64,000 nt of DNA. Origin: Anadara kagoshimensis (lineage: Eukaryota > Mollusca > Bivalvia > Arcoida > Arcidae). Positions within the stretch are counted from its first letter, which is position 1; every line of letters begins with the position of its first letter. The notes under the pieces are model-generated. The model was given only the letters and a program-made list of their open reading frames with translations, was not told where the DNA came from and searched no databases. This document shows positions 26,101-40,275 of the stretch, piece by piece. Made by a program: the position numbers and the translations under genes. The stretch spans positions 10,868,698-10,932,697 of the forward strand of contig CM037860.1 in NCBI GenBank assembly GCA_021292105.1, read 5' to 3'.

Positions 26101-26554
26101 AATACAAAGGTTATATGACCAATTTATACAACAATGGTATGAATCCATTCATAGTAAATCTAAATTATCTTTATATAAAAATGTTAAATCTGCTTTTCAG
26201 TTTGAATCTTATTTAGATAGTTTATGTTCTAATTACTTATCACTCATATTTCAGCTTAGATCTGGCTCTTTAAAACTAAATATTGAAATTGGTAGATACA
26301 GAAACATTCCTAGAAATCAAAGACTTTGTACTTGTTGTAATTTACACATGTTAGAAGATGAATATCATTTCCTTTTAGTTTGCCCCGCCTACAGAAATTT
26401 AAGATTAAAATATTTACCACGGTATTATAATCATTGGCCAAATTTATCAAAAATGTATTATCTTATTAGTTCTAATTCAAACACTCTGTTGTTATGTTTA
26501 GCAAAATACTTGTATAATGCAACTAGATTAAGAAAACAGATTTGTAATATGTAG
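23194..26554 (+). pseudogene. LINE B ORF2 (endonuclease-reverse transcriptase), one frameshift
   Basis: It opens in frame with ORF1 right after its stop, with no ATG before the endonuclease motif IRCVSWNINGLRK (23212). APE endonuclease marks are WNING, LTETWL, ITGDFNGRV and a late SDHAPL. A frameshift near 24220 leads into an uninterrupted frame to 26554. That frame has the RT fingers (KSTGIDELSAEMF), PVPKKG, DPNDYRPITLVSVFSKIF, QFGFRPGKST, FVDFRKAFDRIDR, GVKQGEPLSPLLF and the catalytic FADDTVLF. Near the C-terminus is a zinc-knuckle-like CTCCNLHMLEDEYHFLLVCP. No RNase H domain is seen. Confidence 0.9.
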
Positions 26555-26671
26555 TATTTTTATTGTTAATTAGGTTTATAATTTTGTTGTATTCTGCCGC
26601 TATCAATATATGTACTTATGTTGTTGTGCTATAAGCTGTACTGCTTTTTATGCAATAAAGAGTATATATAT

Positions 26672-27193
26672 AACATTTCAAAAAGTTTAAATGTCCAATC
26701 CGCTGATATGGATAAAGCACTTAAGACATTGGCTGATGAAAATGAACAATTAAAACAGAGCGTTACCGATTTACAAATGAGATCCATGAGAGATAACCTC
26801 TTGTTTTTCAATATAGAGGAAAATATCAACGAAAACTGTGTTGATAAGGTGCTCCAATTCTGTGAACATGAGCTTGGTATTGCAGATGCAACACGTAATA
26901 TTAAACTGGACCGTGCGCACCGTCTTGGAAAGAAAAGCGAGACCAAAACTCGACCAATTGTCGCGAAGTTTAATTACTATGGAGATCGCGAAAATGTCTA
27001 CAGTGCTAAAAGCAAGTTAAAGGGGAAAAAGTATGGTATCGCACAACAACTACCGATGGATGTGAGGAATAAACGCAAAGTTTTACAACCCGTTTTTGAC
27101 GAGCTTACAAGTAAAGGCAAAAAACCATACTTCAAAGGAGACAAATTATATCTCAACGGCAAAGAATACAGGGCGCCAATATCACCGAAATAA
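26672..27193 (+). pseudogene. LINE A ORF1, C-terminal RRM part
   Basis: It contains RSMRDNLLFFNIEENINENC, IKLDRAHRLGKKSETKTRPI, VAKFNYYGDRENV and GKKPYFKGDKLYLNGKEY, near-identical in layout to LINE B ORF1. It is the direct continuation of 21443-22009. The stop is TAA at 27191-27193, and ORF2 follows in the same frame without an ATG, as in LINE B. Confidence 0.85.
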
Positions 27194-30100
27194 CATAAAC
27201 GCGGGAAATACATTGACATTTTAACTTGGAACATTAATGGGTTATATAGTAAAATTAATGATGCTGACTTTATCAATTTCGTAAACGGATACGATCTAAT
27301 TCTATTTACGGAAACAAGATTAAACAACAGGGACAATGTAGAATTAAAGGGGTTCGATTTATTAGAACTACTTAACCGTACAGTTAATGTTGGAAGACGC
27401 AGTGAAGGCGGTCTTGGTGTGTTTTGTAAAGGTAACATTAGCAAAGGTATACATATTGAAAAAAAATCACAGAATGGACTCCTTGTCTTAAAATTAGATA
27501 GAATATTTTTTAATTTTGAAAACGATCTATATATTTGTTTGGTATATATACCACATGTGAATTCAGAATATCATAAAACTGTTGATTTTGACTTTTTTCA
27601 AGAATTAGTTGATATTACCGGTGAGTATGAGAGTAAAGGTGATTTCTTTATTACAGGTGATTTTAATAGTAGAATAGGTTTATCTGATGATTATGTTAGT
27701 GACAATAATTTAGATAGGTTTATAGACACGGTTCCTGAACAAGAGGATATACAACTACCAAAAAGACAATCAAGAGACAAAGTTTAATGTGTTTGGTAAA
27801 AAACTACTTGACTTGTGTAAAACTACAGGATTGAAAGTTATAAATGGTCGTATATCTAATGATGTTGTTGGTAAATTTACTTTTTGTAATGAAATAGGTC
27901 GAAGTACTATTGATTATTTTCTGTCTTTTCCTCAGAAATTTAGTTTAGTTAAAAAATTTGATGTATTACAATTTAATGAATTTTCTGACCATGCGCCAGT
28001 TTTATGTTCATTTCAGTTTGATAGTACAGAGCCGGACATTGAATACAAGAGATCACACAGCTACATACAATGGAACAGCTACAAAGAGAACATATATGTA
28101 GACGCTATAAATGAAGTGATGCCAAATTTGATGGAGTTAGTCAACGATCTTGGAACTTCAACGGATGTTGATCAGTGTGTTAATAAGATAAGTGAAATAA
28201 TCTATACTAAAGCATATAGAGTGTTTGGTAAAGAGTCAAAGGGGTATAACACATCAAATAATGTTAAACAGAACGAATGGTTTGATTCGAAGTGTCATAT
28301 ATATAGAAAATGTTTTAATTCTTGTAGAAATGACTTTTATAGAGATGGAAGTGATGGTAATAAACTCCGTTTATTTACAGGCGCGTAATGCATATAATAA
28401 GGTAAAACGATCGGCGAAAATGAACTTCAACGTAAAAAAGGTGAAGAGTTACGAACTCTTGCTAAGACAGACCCAAAAAAGTTTTGGAAATCAATTAAAC
28501 CGAAATCTAGAAACGAATGTCCGGTGCCTTTGGGTGATTTTTTCACGAATTTTAAAAACGTATTTGGAGAGGATCTTCCAGACCTTAGTGACGATATTCA
28601 GAATTTATTAAATGAAACTATTTGTGTTAAAGATATTGAGGAACTTGATAAACCTTTCAGTGTAGAAGAAGTCATTAACATCATTAAGAAATTAAAACGC
28701 AACAAAAGTTCTGGGATAGATAATATACTTAGTGAAATGTTTTTACCTATTAATAAACTTATTGCACCAGTAGTTTGTGTGTTATTTAACTATATGTTTA
28801 CTAAGTGTGAATTTCCACAGTTATGGACCAATGGAATTGTGGTTCCTGTTCCTAAAAAGGGGGATAAAAGTGACCCGAACAATTACAGACCAATAACCTT
28901 GGTCAGTGTATTTTCTAAAATTTTTACATCCCTAATTAACGATCGTCTGCTTACATGGGCAGAAAAGTGTAATGTGTTGAGTGATTCTCAGTTTGGTTTT
29001 AGACCAGGACGATCAACTATTGATGCTATATTTATTTTACACGGGATCATCACGCATACTTTACAGAATAAAGAAAAACTATATTGTTCTTTTATAGACT
29101 TTAGAAAGGCCTTTGATAAAGTAGATAGGCGGTTTTTATGGTACAAACTAGCAAAAACTGGATGTAGTGGTCGCATGTTAGATATGATAAAACAGATTTA
29201 TAAACAATTAATATTTGTATTCGCTCAAATGGAATTTACTCAGAAACATTTGAAAATTATTGTGGTGTCAAACAAGGTGAACCGCTGTCGCCTCTTATGT
29301 TTTTGATATTTCTTAATGACATAGCTGATGATTTGTGTACGGATTCTAGTAGCAGCGTGGACGTCAATGGTTTGCTTCTATATATAATCTTATTCGCTGA
29401 TGATACCGTCTTATTTTCCAAACACCACAAGGTTTACAGGAACTTTTGAATAAACTTTATACATACTGCAAGAAATGGTGTATAGACGTTAATATCGACA
29501 AAAGTAAAGTGGTTATATTCCAAACGGTTACAAAAATGTTAATTTAATTGGGTTTACGGACAACAAAAATTGGAAATCTGTGACAAATATGTTTATCTGG
29601 TGTATTGTTACATAAAAACGGGAATTCAACCATACCCAGAAACGACTATCAGAACAAGGTTCAAATTCGTTGTATAATCTCATGAGGATCTCCAAAGACG
29701 TGCACCTCTCTGTAAAGGACACCTGTGATCTCTTTGATTCAATGTGCGGGTCTGTACTATCATATGCCTCTGAAATATGGGGATTTGATAAAGGTAAAGA
29801 TATAGAGCTTATCCATAATAAATATTGTAGATATATTTTAAATGTTAACAGGTCTACTCCAGTTGAGGCCATGCTTGGGGAACTTGGTCGTATGCCATTA
29901 CACATTAAACGTAAAGAACGCATACTCAAGTACTGGTTGAAAATTTTGCAAAATCATAATAATATTTTATTTAATATATATTTAATGTTGCTTTCAGACG
30001 CTAACAATGGCAAGACTAATTGGGTGTCAAATATAAGAAGTCTTATATTTGATCTAGGTTTCCCTAATTTATGGTATAACCAGTTTTATATTTCTATTGA

Positions 30101-30571
30101 CTATAAAATGTTAAGACAACGGTTACATGACCAATATCTACAGCAGTGGTATAATTCCATTAATACTATAATATCTAAGCTTACATTTTATAAAATCTAC
30201 AAAAGAGACCTGCAGTTTGAATCTTACTTAGATTGTTTAAACAAGCATTTTTCAAACTTATTGTCGAAATTAAGATGTGGTAGTCTCAAGTTATGTGTAG
30301 AGACTGGTAGATACTCTAATACACCTCGTCATTTAAGAATCTGTCAGTGTTGTGAATGCGTGTAGTAGAGGACGAATACCACTTTGTTCTGGTATGTCCA
30401 GCATATAGGCAAATAAGGTTAAAATTTTTACCATCTTATTATAATCACTGGCCAAATATTCACAAATTCTGTAATATTATTAGCAGTCAGTCTAAAACTT
30501 TATTATTAAAACTTGCTAAATATTTATATAATGCTTGGATTGCAAGAAGTCATATTCTTGATATCAGCTAA
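27194..30571 (+). pseudogene. LINE A ORF2 (endonuclease-reverse transcriptase), multiply frameshifted
   Basis: The endonuclease begins with YIDILTWNINGLYSKINDAD, in frame with ORF1, and stays open to 27787. It then shifts several times (breaks near 27785, 28380, 29210, 29430-29640 and 30350). Recognisable pieces are ITGDFNSRI, SDHAPVL, PVPKKGDKSDPNNYRPITL, QFGFRPGRST, FIDFRKAFDKVDR, FADDTVLF, and a final EDEYHFVLVCPAYRQIRLKF. The order equals LINE B ORF2. It cannot make a functional enzyme. Confidence 0.85.
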
Positions 30572-30755
30572 TACTTTTATTATGATTTATTATTCTTAAT
30601 TTCATTATTATTATTATTATTATTATGTTCAATATAGATACTGTATTTCCTGCCAGCCATCAAGTATTATTATATAATATTGCTATGTGGCTACAAGCCT
30701 GTATAAATGCTTAATGCCAATAAAGATTATATATATTAAAAATTGATAAATCAAC

Positions 30756-30924
30756 TGGTCAATTGACTCTCTGACTAACAATTCATCTGTCCATTAAATT
30801 CATAAATAAGAGGATTAACTTATAACAACACTACCTAAGGAAGAAGCAATTATGTTGTCAATTTCTATTCATTGGCAATTCAACTGTTTGTATCTTAAGT
30901 AACTTTTGGTAAATCTGGGGTAAA
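30756..30924. mobile_element. Long-TIR DNA element, outer part of right arm
   Basis: The sequence CTGGTCAATTGACTC through GGTAAATCTGGGGTAA is the reverse complement of about 19538-19716. It was separated from the inner part of the arm (21180-21310) by LINE A. The element ends at GGGGTAA (30924), and the Penelope-like frame resumes at once. Confidence 0.75.
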
Positions 30925-31505
30925 GCCTTTGATTTTTCTACAATTTAAACCACTATCCCTCATTCTAATATCACTTGTCATTCTTTTACCAAAAGGGCAA
31001 GCCAAGACACAAATATCAAGTTCTGAACAGGGTTTCTGATTATTTTGTCAATATCATACGGATTCCAAATAAAAAAGGCTACATTTGATGCTGTATCTCT
31101 GCATGTCAAAACGTGATGACTTCCAATTTTACATTTGTTTCACAATAAATACGCTATGGTAGAGCTTGTTCGCACAACGGAAACTTATTATATACAAGGA
31201 AGCAAGCAGCGTGCAAAAAAATAGTTGAACCAAGAGGCTTATCATGACACTCAAAAAGTTTAATAGTGGTGTCTTAATATTGTGACAAGCATGACGTCAT
31301 CATGTCCATGATTACCTTGTATTTCACTATCAATTTTGATTACACGCGTGCTATGTGCAACTAGCTAACAGGAAGTCGTTACCCTTCCGGAGCACACGGC
31401 CTCACTTCCCTTGGGGAAGTTCGCTTCTTTAACTTAATTTGTCAGTTTCAAAGTTTTTAACTTTGCTTTGGGATTGTGATTTGAACATGGATTGGTATGT
31501 CAAAA
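30925..31505 (+). pseudogene. Penelope-like element, downstream half (copy P6, second segment)
   Basis: It opens AFDFSTI and then TTIPHSNITCH, the RT motif expected after the upstream half ending at 19537 (family pattern: KTFDFSTLYTTIPH). Later the plus strand gives TRYGRAC-like residues (tacgctatggtagagcttgttc near 31150), the RY.RAC block of the family. The family terminal block then appears: CCTTCCGGAGCACACGGCC near 31384 and ATTGTGATTTGAACATGGAT. An internal deletion lies between. This fixes the element as one plus-sense copy split by the nested insertions. Confidence 0.65.
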
Positions 31506-32369
31506 ATACTATTTTATTCCTTGTGAATCTTTCGAATTTTCACACAGCATTTCTTTCACCAGGATGTCAAATGTTTTGAATTGCATAGATATGTTATAAA
31601 AGCACATCTGAGGGCAGCAAGATTGATATTCATGTCGACCAACATTAGAGATTTGATTTCATGGAATGTCGAGGCATCGTTAATCTGGAACAAGTTCAGT
31701 ACATATGTCTGAATGCCAGTCAAATATAAATACTTCGTGTCTCTAAAATATATCCATTTTGTCGGCTCACGATTTTCGAGTCCCATCCACAATTTTACTT
31801 GCCATCATCTTCAGGTTAAATTGCAGATATGTACACTTCAAAATTATGCGATGCGATATATATTTGTACTTACAATTGGGGACCATAATTGTATTAATCC
31901 TACCCCATTTCAACTCTTATCCAAAAGGTTTATAAATACAACTTTCTACCAATTTACGCTATCTTAAAGAATGTGCCCCAACCGAATAATTGCTAACTCC
32001 ACATTACAGGGCGAATCTCAACAACTGATTAAACCCTTTATCCTTCACCTGATCAGACATCTCTCAAATGATAAAAGGAACCCAAAATAACAGAACCCCC
32101 CCCCCCCCCCCCCCCCCCCCCAACTAATTAAACATCAAACCTGAACCCCAACATCCAGTGAAAACCACAAATGATTTAATACCCTAGACTTAAACATCAA
32201 TCTCAACCTTACAGCCTGAATCCTAACAGAACTAAACCTGGCATGGGGAGGCAGGGGCGAAAGCCAAGAATAGAGCTGAATTGTGAGATCTTGTGTTGAC
32301 CTTATGCTAAATCAGGAGCGAAGAGGGTGTATAGTAGGCAAGTAGTGAACCCCCAACATCCATTTTACA
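31506..32369. other. No gene recognised; poly-C tract
   Basis: AT-rich spacer with a run of about 25 C near 32097-32121. Nothing else supported. Confidence 0.55.
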
Positions 32370-32570
32370 TAGTACACCCCAAAGAATCTATCAATTTTGG
32401 CTACATGTGACAGGTGTAGCTAGCTAAACACAGGGTCCTTCTGGAGCACCAAGCCTCACTTCGGAAGTTCCCTGGTGGAAGTTTAAATGTTTAACCTAAT
32501 GTGCCAAAGTTTTTACTTTGCTCAAATATTGTGATTCAGACATGGATAAGTATGTCCGTTTTTGATTATA
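32370..32570 (+). mobile_element. Penelope-like repeat, terminal block only (copy P7)
   Basis: The terminal block is present in plus-sense orientation: GTGTAGCTAGCTAAAC, TCTGGAGCACCAAGCCTCAC, GTTCCCTGGTGGAAGTTTAA and ATGGATAAGTATGTCCGT. It starts only ~90 bp downstream of RPS20. Confidence 0.5.
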
Positions 32571-32660
32571 TTCTACTCCAAACAAAAACATATCATTTAA
32601 TTTATGCTGACTTGTTTATTTTGTAAACTGTTTTAACTTTACATGTAAATGTCATGTTGT

Positions 32661-36373
<3,713 letters not shown>

Positions 36374-36376
<3 letters not shown>

Positions 36377-36483
36377 TTTGTTTGTTTTAGCTGGCCGACT
36401 TAACCAAAAGAAAGAGTTTTTGATCAGCGGTGAGCCAGAATCTTCCTTTTACCACGAGGGATCGACGAGAAAGAGGACGAATC
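36374..36483 (-). CDS. RPS20: Candidate RPS20 first exon (5' TOP-like leader plus ATG)
   Basis: On the minus strand a pyrimidine run (CCTCTTTCTCG near 36480) is followed by a short leader and AAACAAACAAAATG directly before GTATTC, a possible donor. RPS20 in animals tends to have a tiny coding first exon, and 5' pyrimidine tracts mark ribosomal-protein mRNAs. A competing ATG|GTAAAT lies near 34846 without a pyrimidine leader. Cap-proximal position is inferred. Confidence 0.3.
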
Positions 36484-36495
36484 TATCTTTCTGGG
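36388..36495 (+). CDS. Possible host exon of unknown gene
   Basis: The segment is bounded by TTTTAG and CAG|GTAAAT. One frame is open throughout: GRLNQKKEFLISGEPESSFY and then HEGSTRKRTNLSFWAG. It overlaps the candidate RPS20 leader on the other strand, so one of the two readings is probably wrong. I do not recognise the protein and find no partner exon. Confidence 0.2.
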
Positions 36496-37494
36496 CAGGT
36501 AAATCAACTATGTATGGAATTGTTTAAATTGTTAAAATGTGGCATACTGTTTGTAATTATAAGGTATTTATTTCTATAAATACGATTTATATTAATGAAA
36601 CAGGAAATCAAAATAAAAAATATCCAAACAGTTAAATAAATAAACTGTGTTTTTTTTTATTAAATTTGAATCACCTATTTCAATAATAGAATTACCCACT
36701 TCATTTCCGTTTGTTTCCCTCAGACCAGACCCGCACTATTTTTTCTATGACTATATTTTGTCCATTTAAAATAATAAATATGACGATTGTGATATTTTTA
36801 AATCAAACACGAACTGAGTTTATATAAAAAAAAACATTATTTTTTTCTATAACTTACCGGCAGTGACGTAAAGTGACACTTCCACGTTTGTAACAAAAAT
36901 GGCGACTGTGGTGAGCAACATAATTTTCAGAGGCGTTACGGTAAACACATAATGTGCACAATTTCTTTGCAAACTTGATTGAATGGTTTTACTTTTGTGA
37001 AATAGCGATTTAGTGACAACCCCATTTTCATTGCCCATAGAGTCAATACGCTATATTTGCTGTAGTGTACAAAGAAAATGTTGCACGTCACCGACACCGG
37101 TACCCGATGTTGTGGGGGTATCCTCGATCGTCCGTGATTCGAGACTCTAAAAGAAAACGAACTAAATTTGCTAACGCAACAAGAATTTCAAAGCTGAAAA
37201 ATAGACAACTGATTTTTCTGGATAGTTTCACAGTAAATACCTAAATTTTGTCTTTAATGCATGAAATCGTCACTGCAGAGACGATACTCGCGTATAATAA
37301 CTGAAAACAAAAATGGCCTCGAATCTTAGGACGCTCTCGATTTTAGGACGGTCGAAAGTGAAAGTGTGACGCCTACTTCTTGTAAATCGTAAAAGAAAAA
37401 GGGCATGCTTTCCTTCTTAAGCAGTATAAGGTGTAAACAGTGCTTACTCGGTATTGAACTTTGGGGTCTAGTTAGACAAGTTAATTCAGCCCCC

Positions 37495-37985
37495 CTCCAA
37501 CACTACAGTAGACTAGTCTAATCATAATTTGGGGTATGGAGTCGCTGCTGTACCATGTGATGCCCTCATGTGTATTATGTGGGTTGATTTCCAGTGGGAT
37601 TCGCTGCTGTATCACATGATCAATACCTTTTAATGTTTGTGTGAACATTTTCGAAAGTAAACATGACAGATTCCCTTTATGCAATGGGGTTCGTCGCAGT
37701 ACCACATGATCAATACCTCTTAATGTTTGTGCGGAACATTTTGAAACACGTCAACGTTACAAATTCCCGGAATAATGTCGTTTTTACGGGAAAGCATCAT
37801 ATTGTGTGATTCCATGTCCGTTGGAAACAAGCATTTCACAGATATGTTAGAAGGTATTACGTGGTACAGCGGCGAACCCAATTGCATATCCATTGGAAAT
37901 AAGTGTTCCTCATTAATGTTAGAGGGTATCACTTGGTACAGCGGCGAACCCCAATCCATTCTCGGTTCCGGACATCCTGGCATTT
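37495..37985. repeat. Diverged repeats, inverted about 37.77 kb, encoding GITWYSGEP-like motifs
   Basis: The motif GGGTTCGTCGCAGTACCACA (37688) and related copies near 37540 and 37598 run in one orientation. Two copies near 37860 and 37930 (ACGTGGTACAGCGGCGAACC) run in the other. Read in the appropriate strand, the units give LEGITWYSGEP or EGITWYSSDS. Open frames exist on both strands (37775-38080 plus; 37720-38043 and 37481-37705 minus). I cannot name the family. It may be an expanded non-coding repeat rather than an exon. Confidence 0.45.
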
Positions 37986-38597
37986 CAGGTAAAGATGTTA
38001 TGGATCGCCTTAGATACGGTGACAACATACTGTTATATAGCATAGTAAATAAGAGAAATGTACTTTATTTTAGTCTTTAAGCTATTTTCATCAAATTTGT
38101 AGTCAAGTCTATTGTTAACATTGTCATATGGATGGAATGATTTCAAAAATTATTTTATATGTAAATTCAAGAACAGATCTGTCTGTTCATAATGGTCATG
38201 AACTTGGTCATATTTTCTCTTCTCTTTTTTTTTTTTGTGTAAATGACACGAGAAACTTAAAAAGTAAAATAATCATTTTGAGATTTTTAAATGATTAAAA
38301 CTGAATTACAAAATAAATAGTGACATTTAATTTTAATTAATTTCCTACCGGCGATCACTCGGTCCATCACTAAATACATTAAAGACATTAATTCAAAGCA
38401 GCAAAATTTTAAATATTATATAAACGTACTTATTCGATTGCAGTAGCGCCTACCTACAAAAGTACAAAGTGTTAATTTCTCCATAGTGGAGCCTTAAACT
38501 CCATAGTGTTATTCCGAATTCCATAGAGTCCATTTTCTCGCGAAGAATCTCTTAATTACCGGTATGTGAGAATCGGATGTAAATTCTAATTTTAATA

Positions 38598-39759
38598 CTG
38601 TGAATTCATTAATTTTCGTGGTGTTCGAATTTTCGTTGTTTTCTTGGATACCCTGAGCCACGAATTTACATGTCAACGAATATATATATACAGTAGAACT
38701 TCGATGGCTCGAAGTCCATGAGACTTTGGCCAAGTATTCGAGCCACCGGGGGGTTCGAGCGACCGAACATAAAGAGGCGATCTTCATTAGATTTAGGTTT
38801 CAGTCACTTTACTTTAAAAATATTTAAAATTCACGATGATATCTCGAAGTTTTCAAACTTCATTTGTAAATAAAATGTTGAACTTTGAACGGCAAATCTA
38901 TCGATATCGACAGTTCATTTGAATTAAATAAATTTGATTAAAAGTAAAAGTTAATAACAACTGACCATATAAAATAAACTTACTTTATTATCGCTATAAT
39001 ACAGAGCACATGGTATTGCCGGTTATTAATAATCACCGGAACTACCGGCAATACACATTGCCATGCGCATTCCAATGAAATGTAAATAACAGAATCTGAA
39101 TATTCTATGATGAAGTAAAAAGTCACTCATCTGGCATGGACTCAGGTGTTTTACCGATCAAGCACCAGCGGGTCGTAATCGGATTAAGAGATTACTGAAC
39201 TGATCACGGTTAATTACTAATCTTGAGTAACACTCCATGTTCCAGACGAGTTATTTCGTTTCGCTCTATTACTTTCAGTGAACTTTGTATCATGGCTTCA
39301 GCTTGTGTTTTGTTTACAAGGACTGGCCACATGTCATTCTGATAAAATTGTATTCGAGCGAAAGAAGTTGAATTTTCACGAAATTTACACCTTCGAGAAA
39401 TATTTATTTGATCGGAAACCAGTTAAATCTGGAGTCAACTTGGTTCAATGAATGAGGTCATTTTTTATTCTACCTTTACGTAAATATCTATGAAGAAATT
39501 GATTTAATTTTTTCCCGGGTGCCTGATTATCAGCTCACCTTAATGATTAATTTCGATTAACTTCTGCGTAAAACTGATTTTTACTCACCTGTTTACATGT
39601 ATGTAGAGTCGTCAACGGTTCGCCGATCTTCAAAGGAAGTTACGGACAATAGAAGAAGATATTAACAGGTGCCTTATCCACGAATTTATCATCCCACGAA
39701 ATGGTATTTTTTCTCAGAACCATGAAAATTGGAGCCCACGAAATTAAATGGATTCACAG
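38598..39759. mobile_element. Mariner-like MITE, 1.16 kb, TA target
   Basis: The TIRs are CTGTGAATTCATTAATTTTC at the left and, inverted, CTGTGAATCCATTTAATTTC at the right (39759), each followed by GTGG. Both ends abut TA (38596-38597 and 39760-39761), as expected for Tc1/mariner. No transposase frame. A second repeat is inserted or embedded from 38692 (CAGTAGAACTTCGATGGCTC). Confidence 0.75.
38692..38770. mobile_element. Pogo-like terminus inside the MITE
   Basis: CAGTAGAACTTCGATGGCTC resembles pogo/Tigger termini (CAGTAGA..CTCG). It lies just after a TATATATA run, and the GTTCGAGCGACCGAAC tract follows. The other end was not located. Confidence 0.35.
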
Positions 39760-40275
39760 TAAATTGAGGTCATATATATATAAATATATTGTGAAAAACA
39801 TAAAAGAATGTTTTATTCCAAGTTTTTTTTTAGTTGGTGTTACATGGATCCCTGAGTGTTTTAACCGATATTGGTTTTTATGTAATTTAAAATACACCTA
39901 AATAGAGACAATTTCTTAGTTATTATAATTTTGAATTATTTATAAGTTTTAAATTTCAAAAATGTTTTATGACGATATCATTCATTCATTGAAATATTGA
40001 AATTGGAGTTATAGCAGGATGAGAAGAATTGAAGATACAAAGGTACCACTAAATTACAATTTCATCCATATTTTACTGACCAGAAACACACAATAGGAAA
40101 AATATATGAAATAATTAGGTAATATAAATACTAATAATTCAATACGGTAATATTTTTTAAAAAATGTTAGGAACAAATTCAAAGAATGTTCCCCATGCTC
40201 CGTGGTCATTTTATTATACTTTAATTTTATCCCGACTGAATCGCCAAAAATACAGCTTATAAATTTAATATTTTT

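Larger units (their letters stand above)
22011..26671 (+). mobile_element. LINE B, nearly full-length, inserted in LINE A
   Basis: The 5' end GAAAGATGGCGG resembles the LINE A leader. The 3' end is AATAAAGAGTATATATAT. The flanks AACATTTCTAAA (21998-22009) and AACATTTCAAAA (26672-26683) are a 12-bp target duplication with one mismatch. It contains ORF1 (RRM type) and ORF2 (APE-type endonuclease, RT, C-terminal Cys/His motif). I see two frameshifts. The RT core is intact, which suggests a comparatively young insertion. Clade is uncertain; the RT looks Jockey/CR1-group while ORF1 is L1-like. Confidence 0.9.
26672..30743 (+). mobile_element. LINE A, 3' segment
   Basis: It resumes LINE A ORF1 at NISKSLNVQSADMDKAL exactly at the duplicated target, then carries the RRM of ORF1, ORF2 and the 3' end (AATGCCAATAAAGATTATAT). 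The 3' UTR includes an ATT microsatellite (about 30605-30627). The outer target duplication follows at 30744. Several frameshifts lie in ORF2, so it is clearly older than LINE B. Confidence 0.9.
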
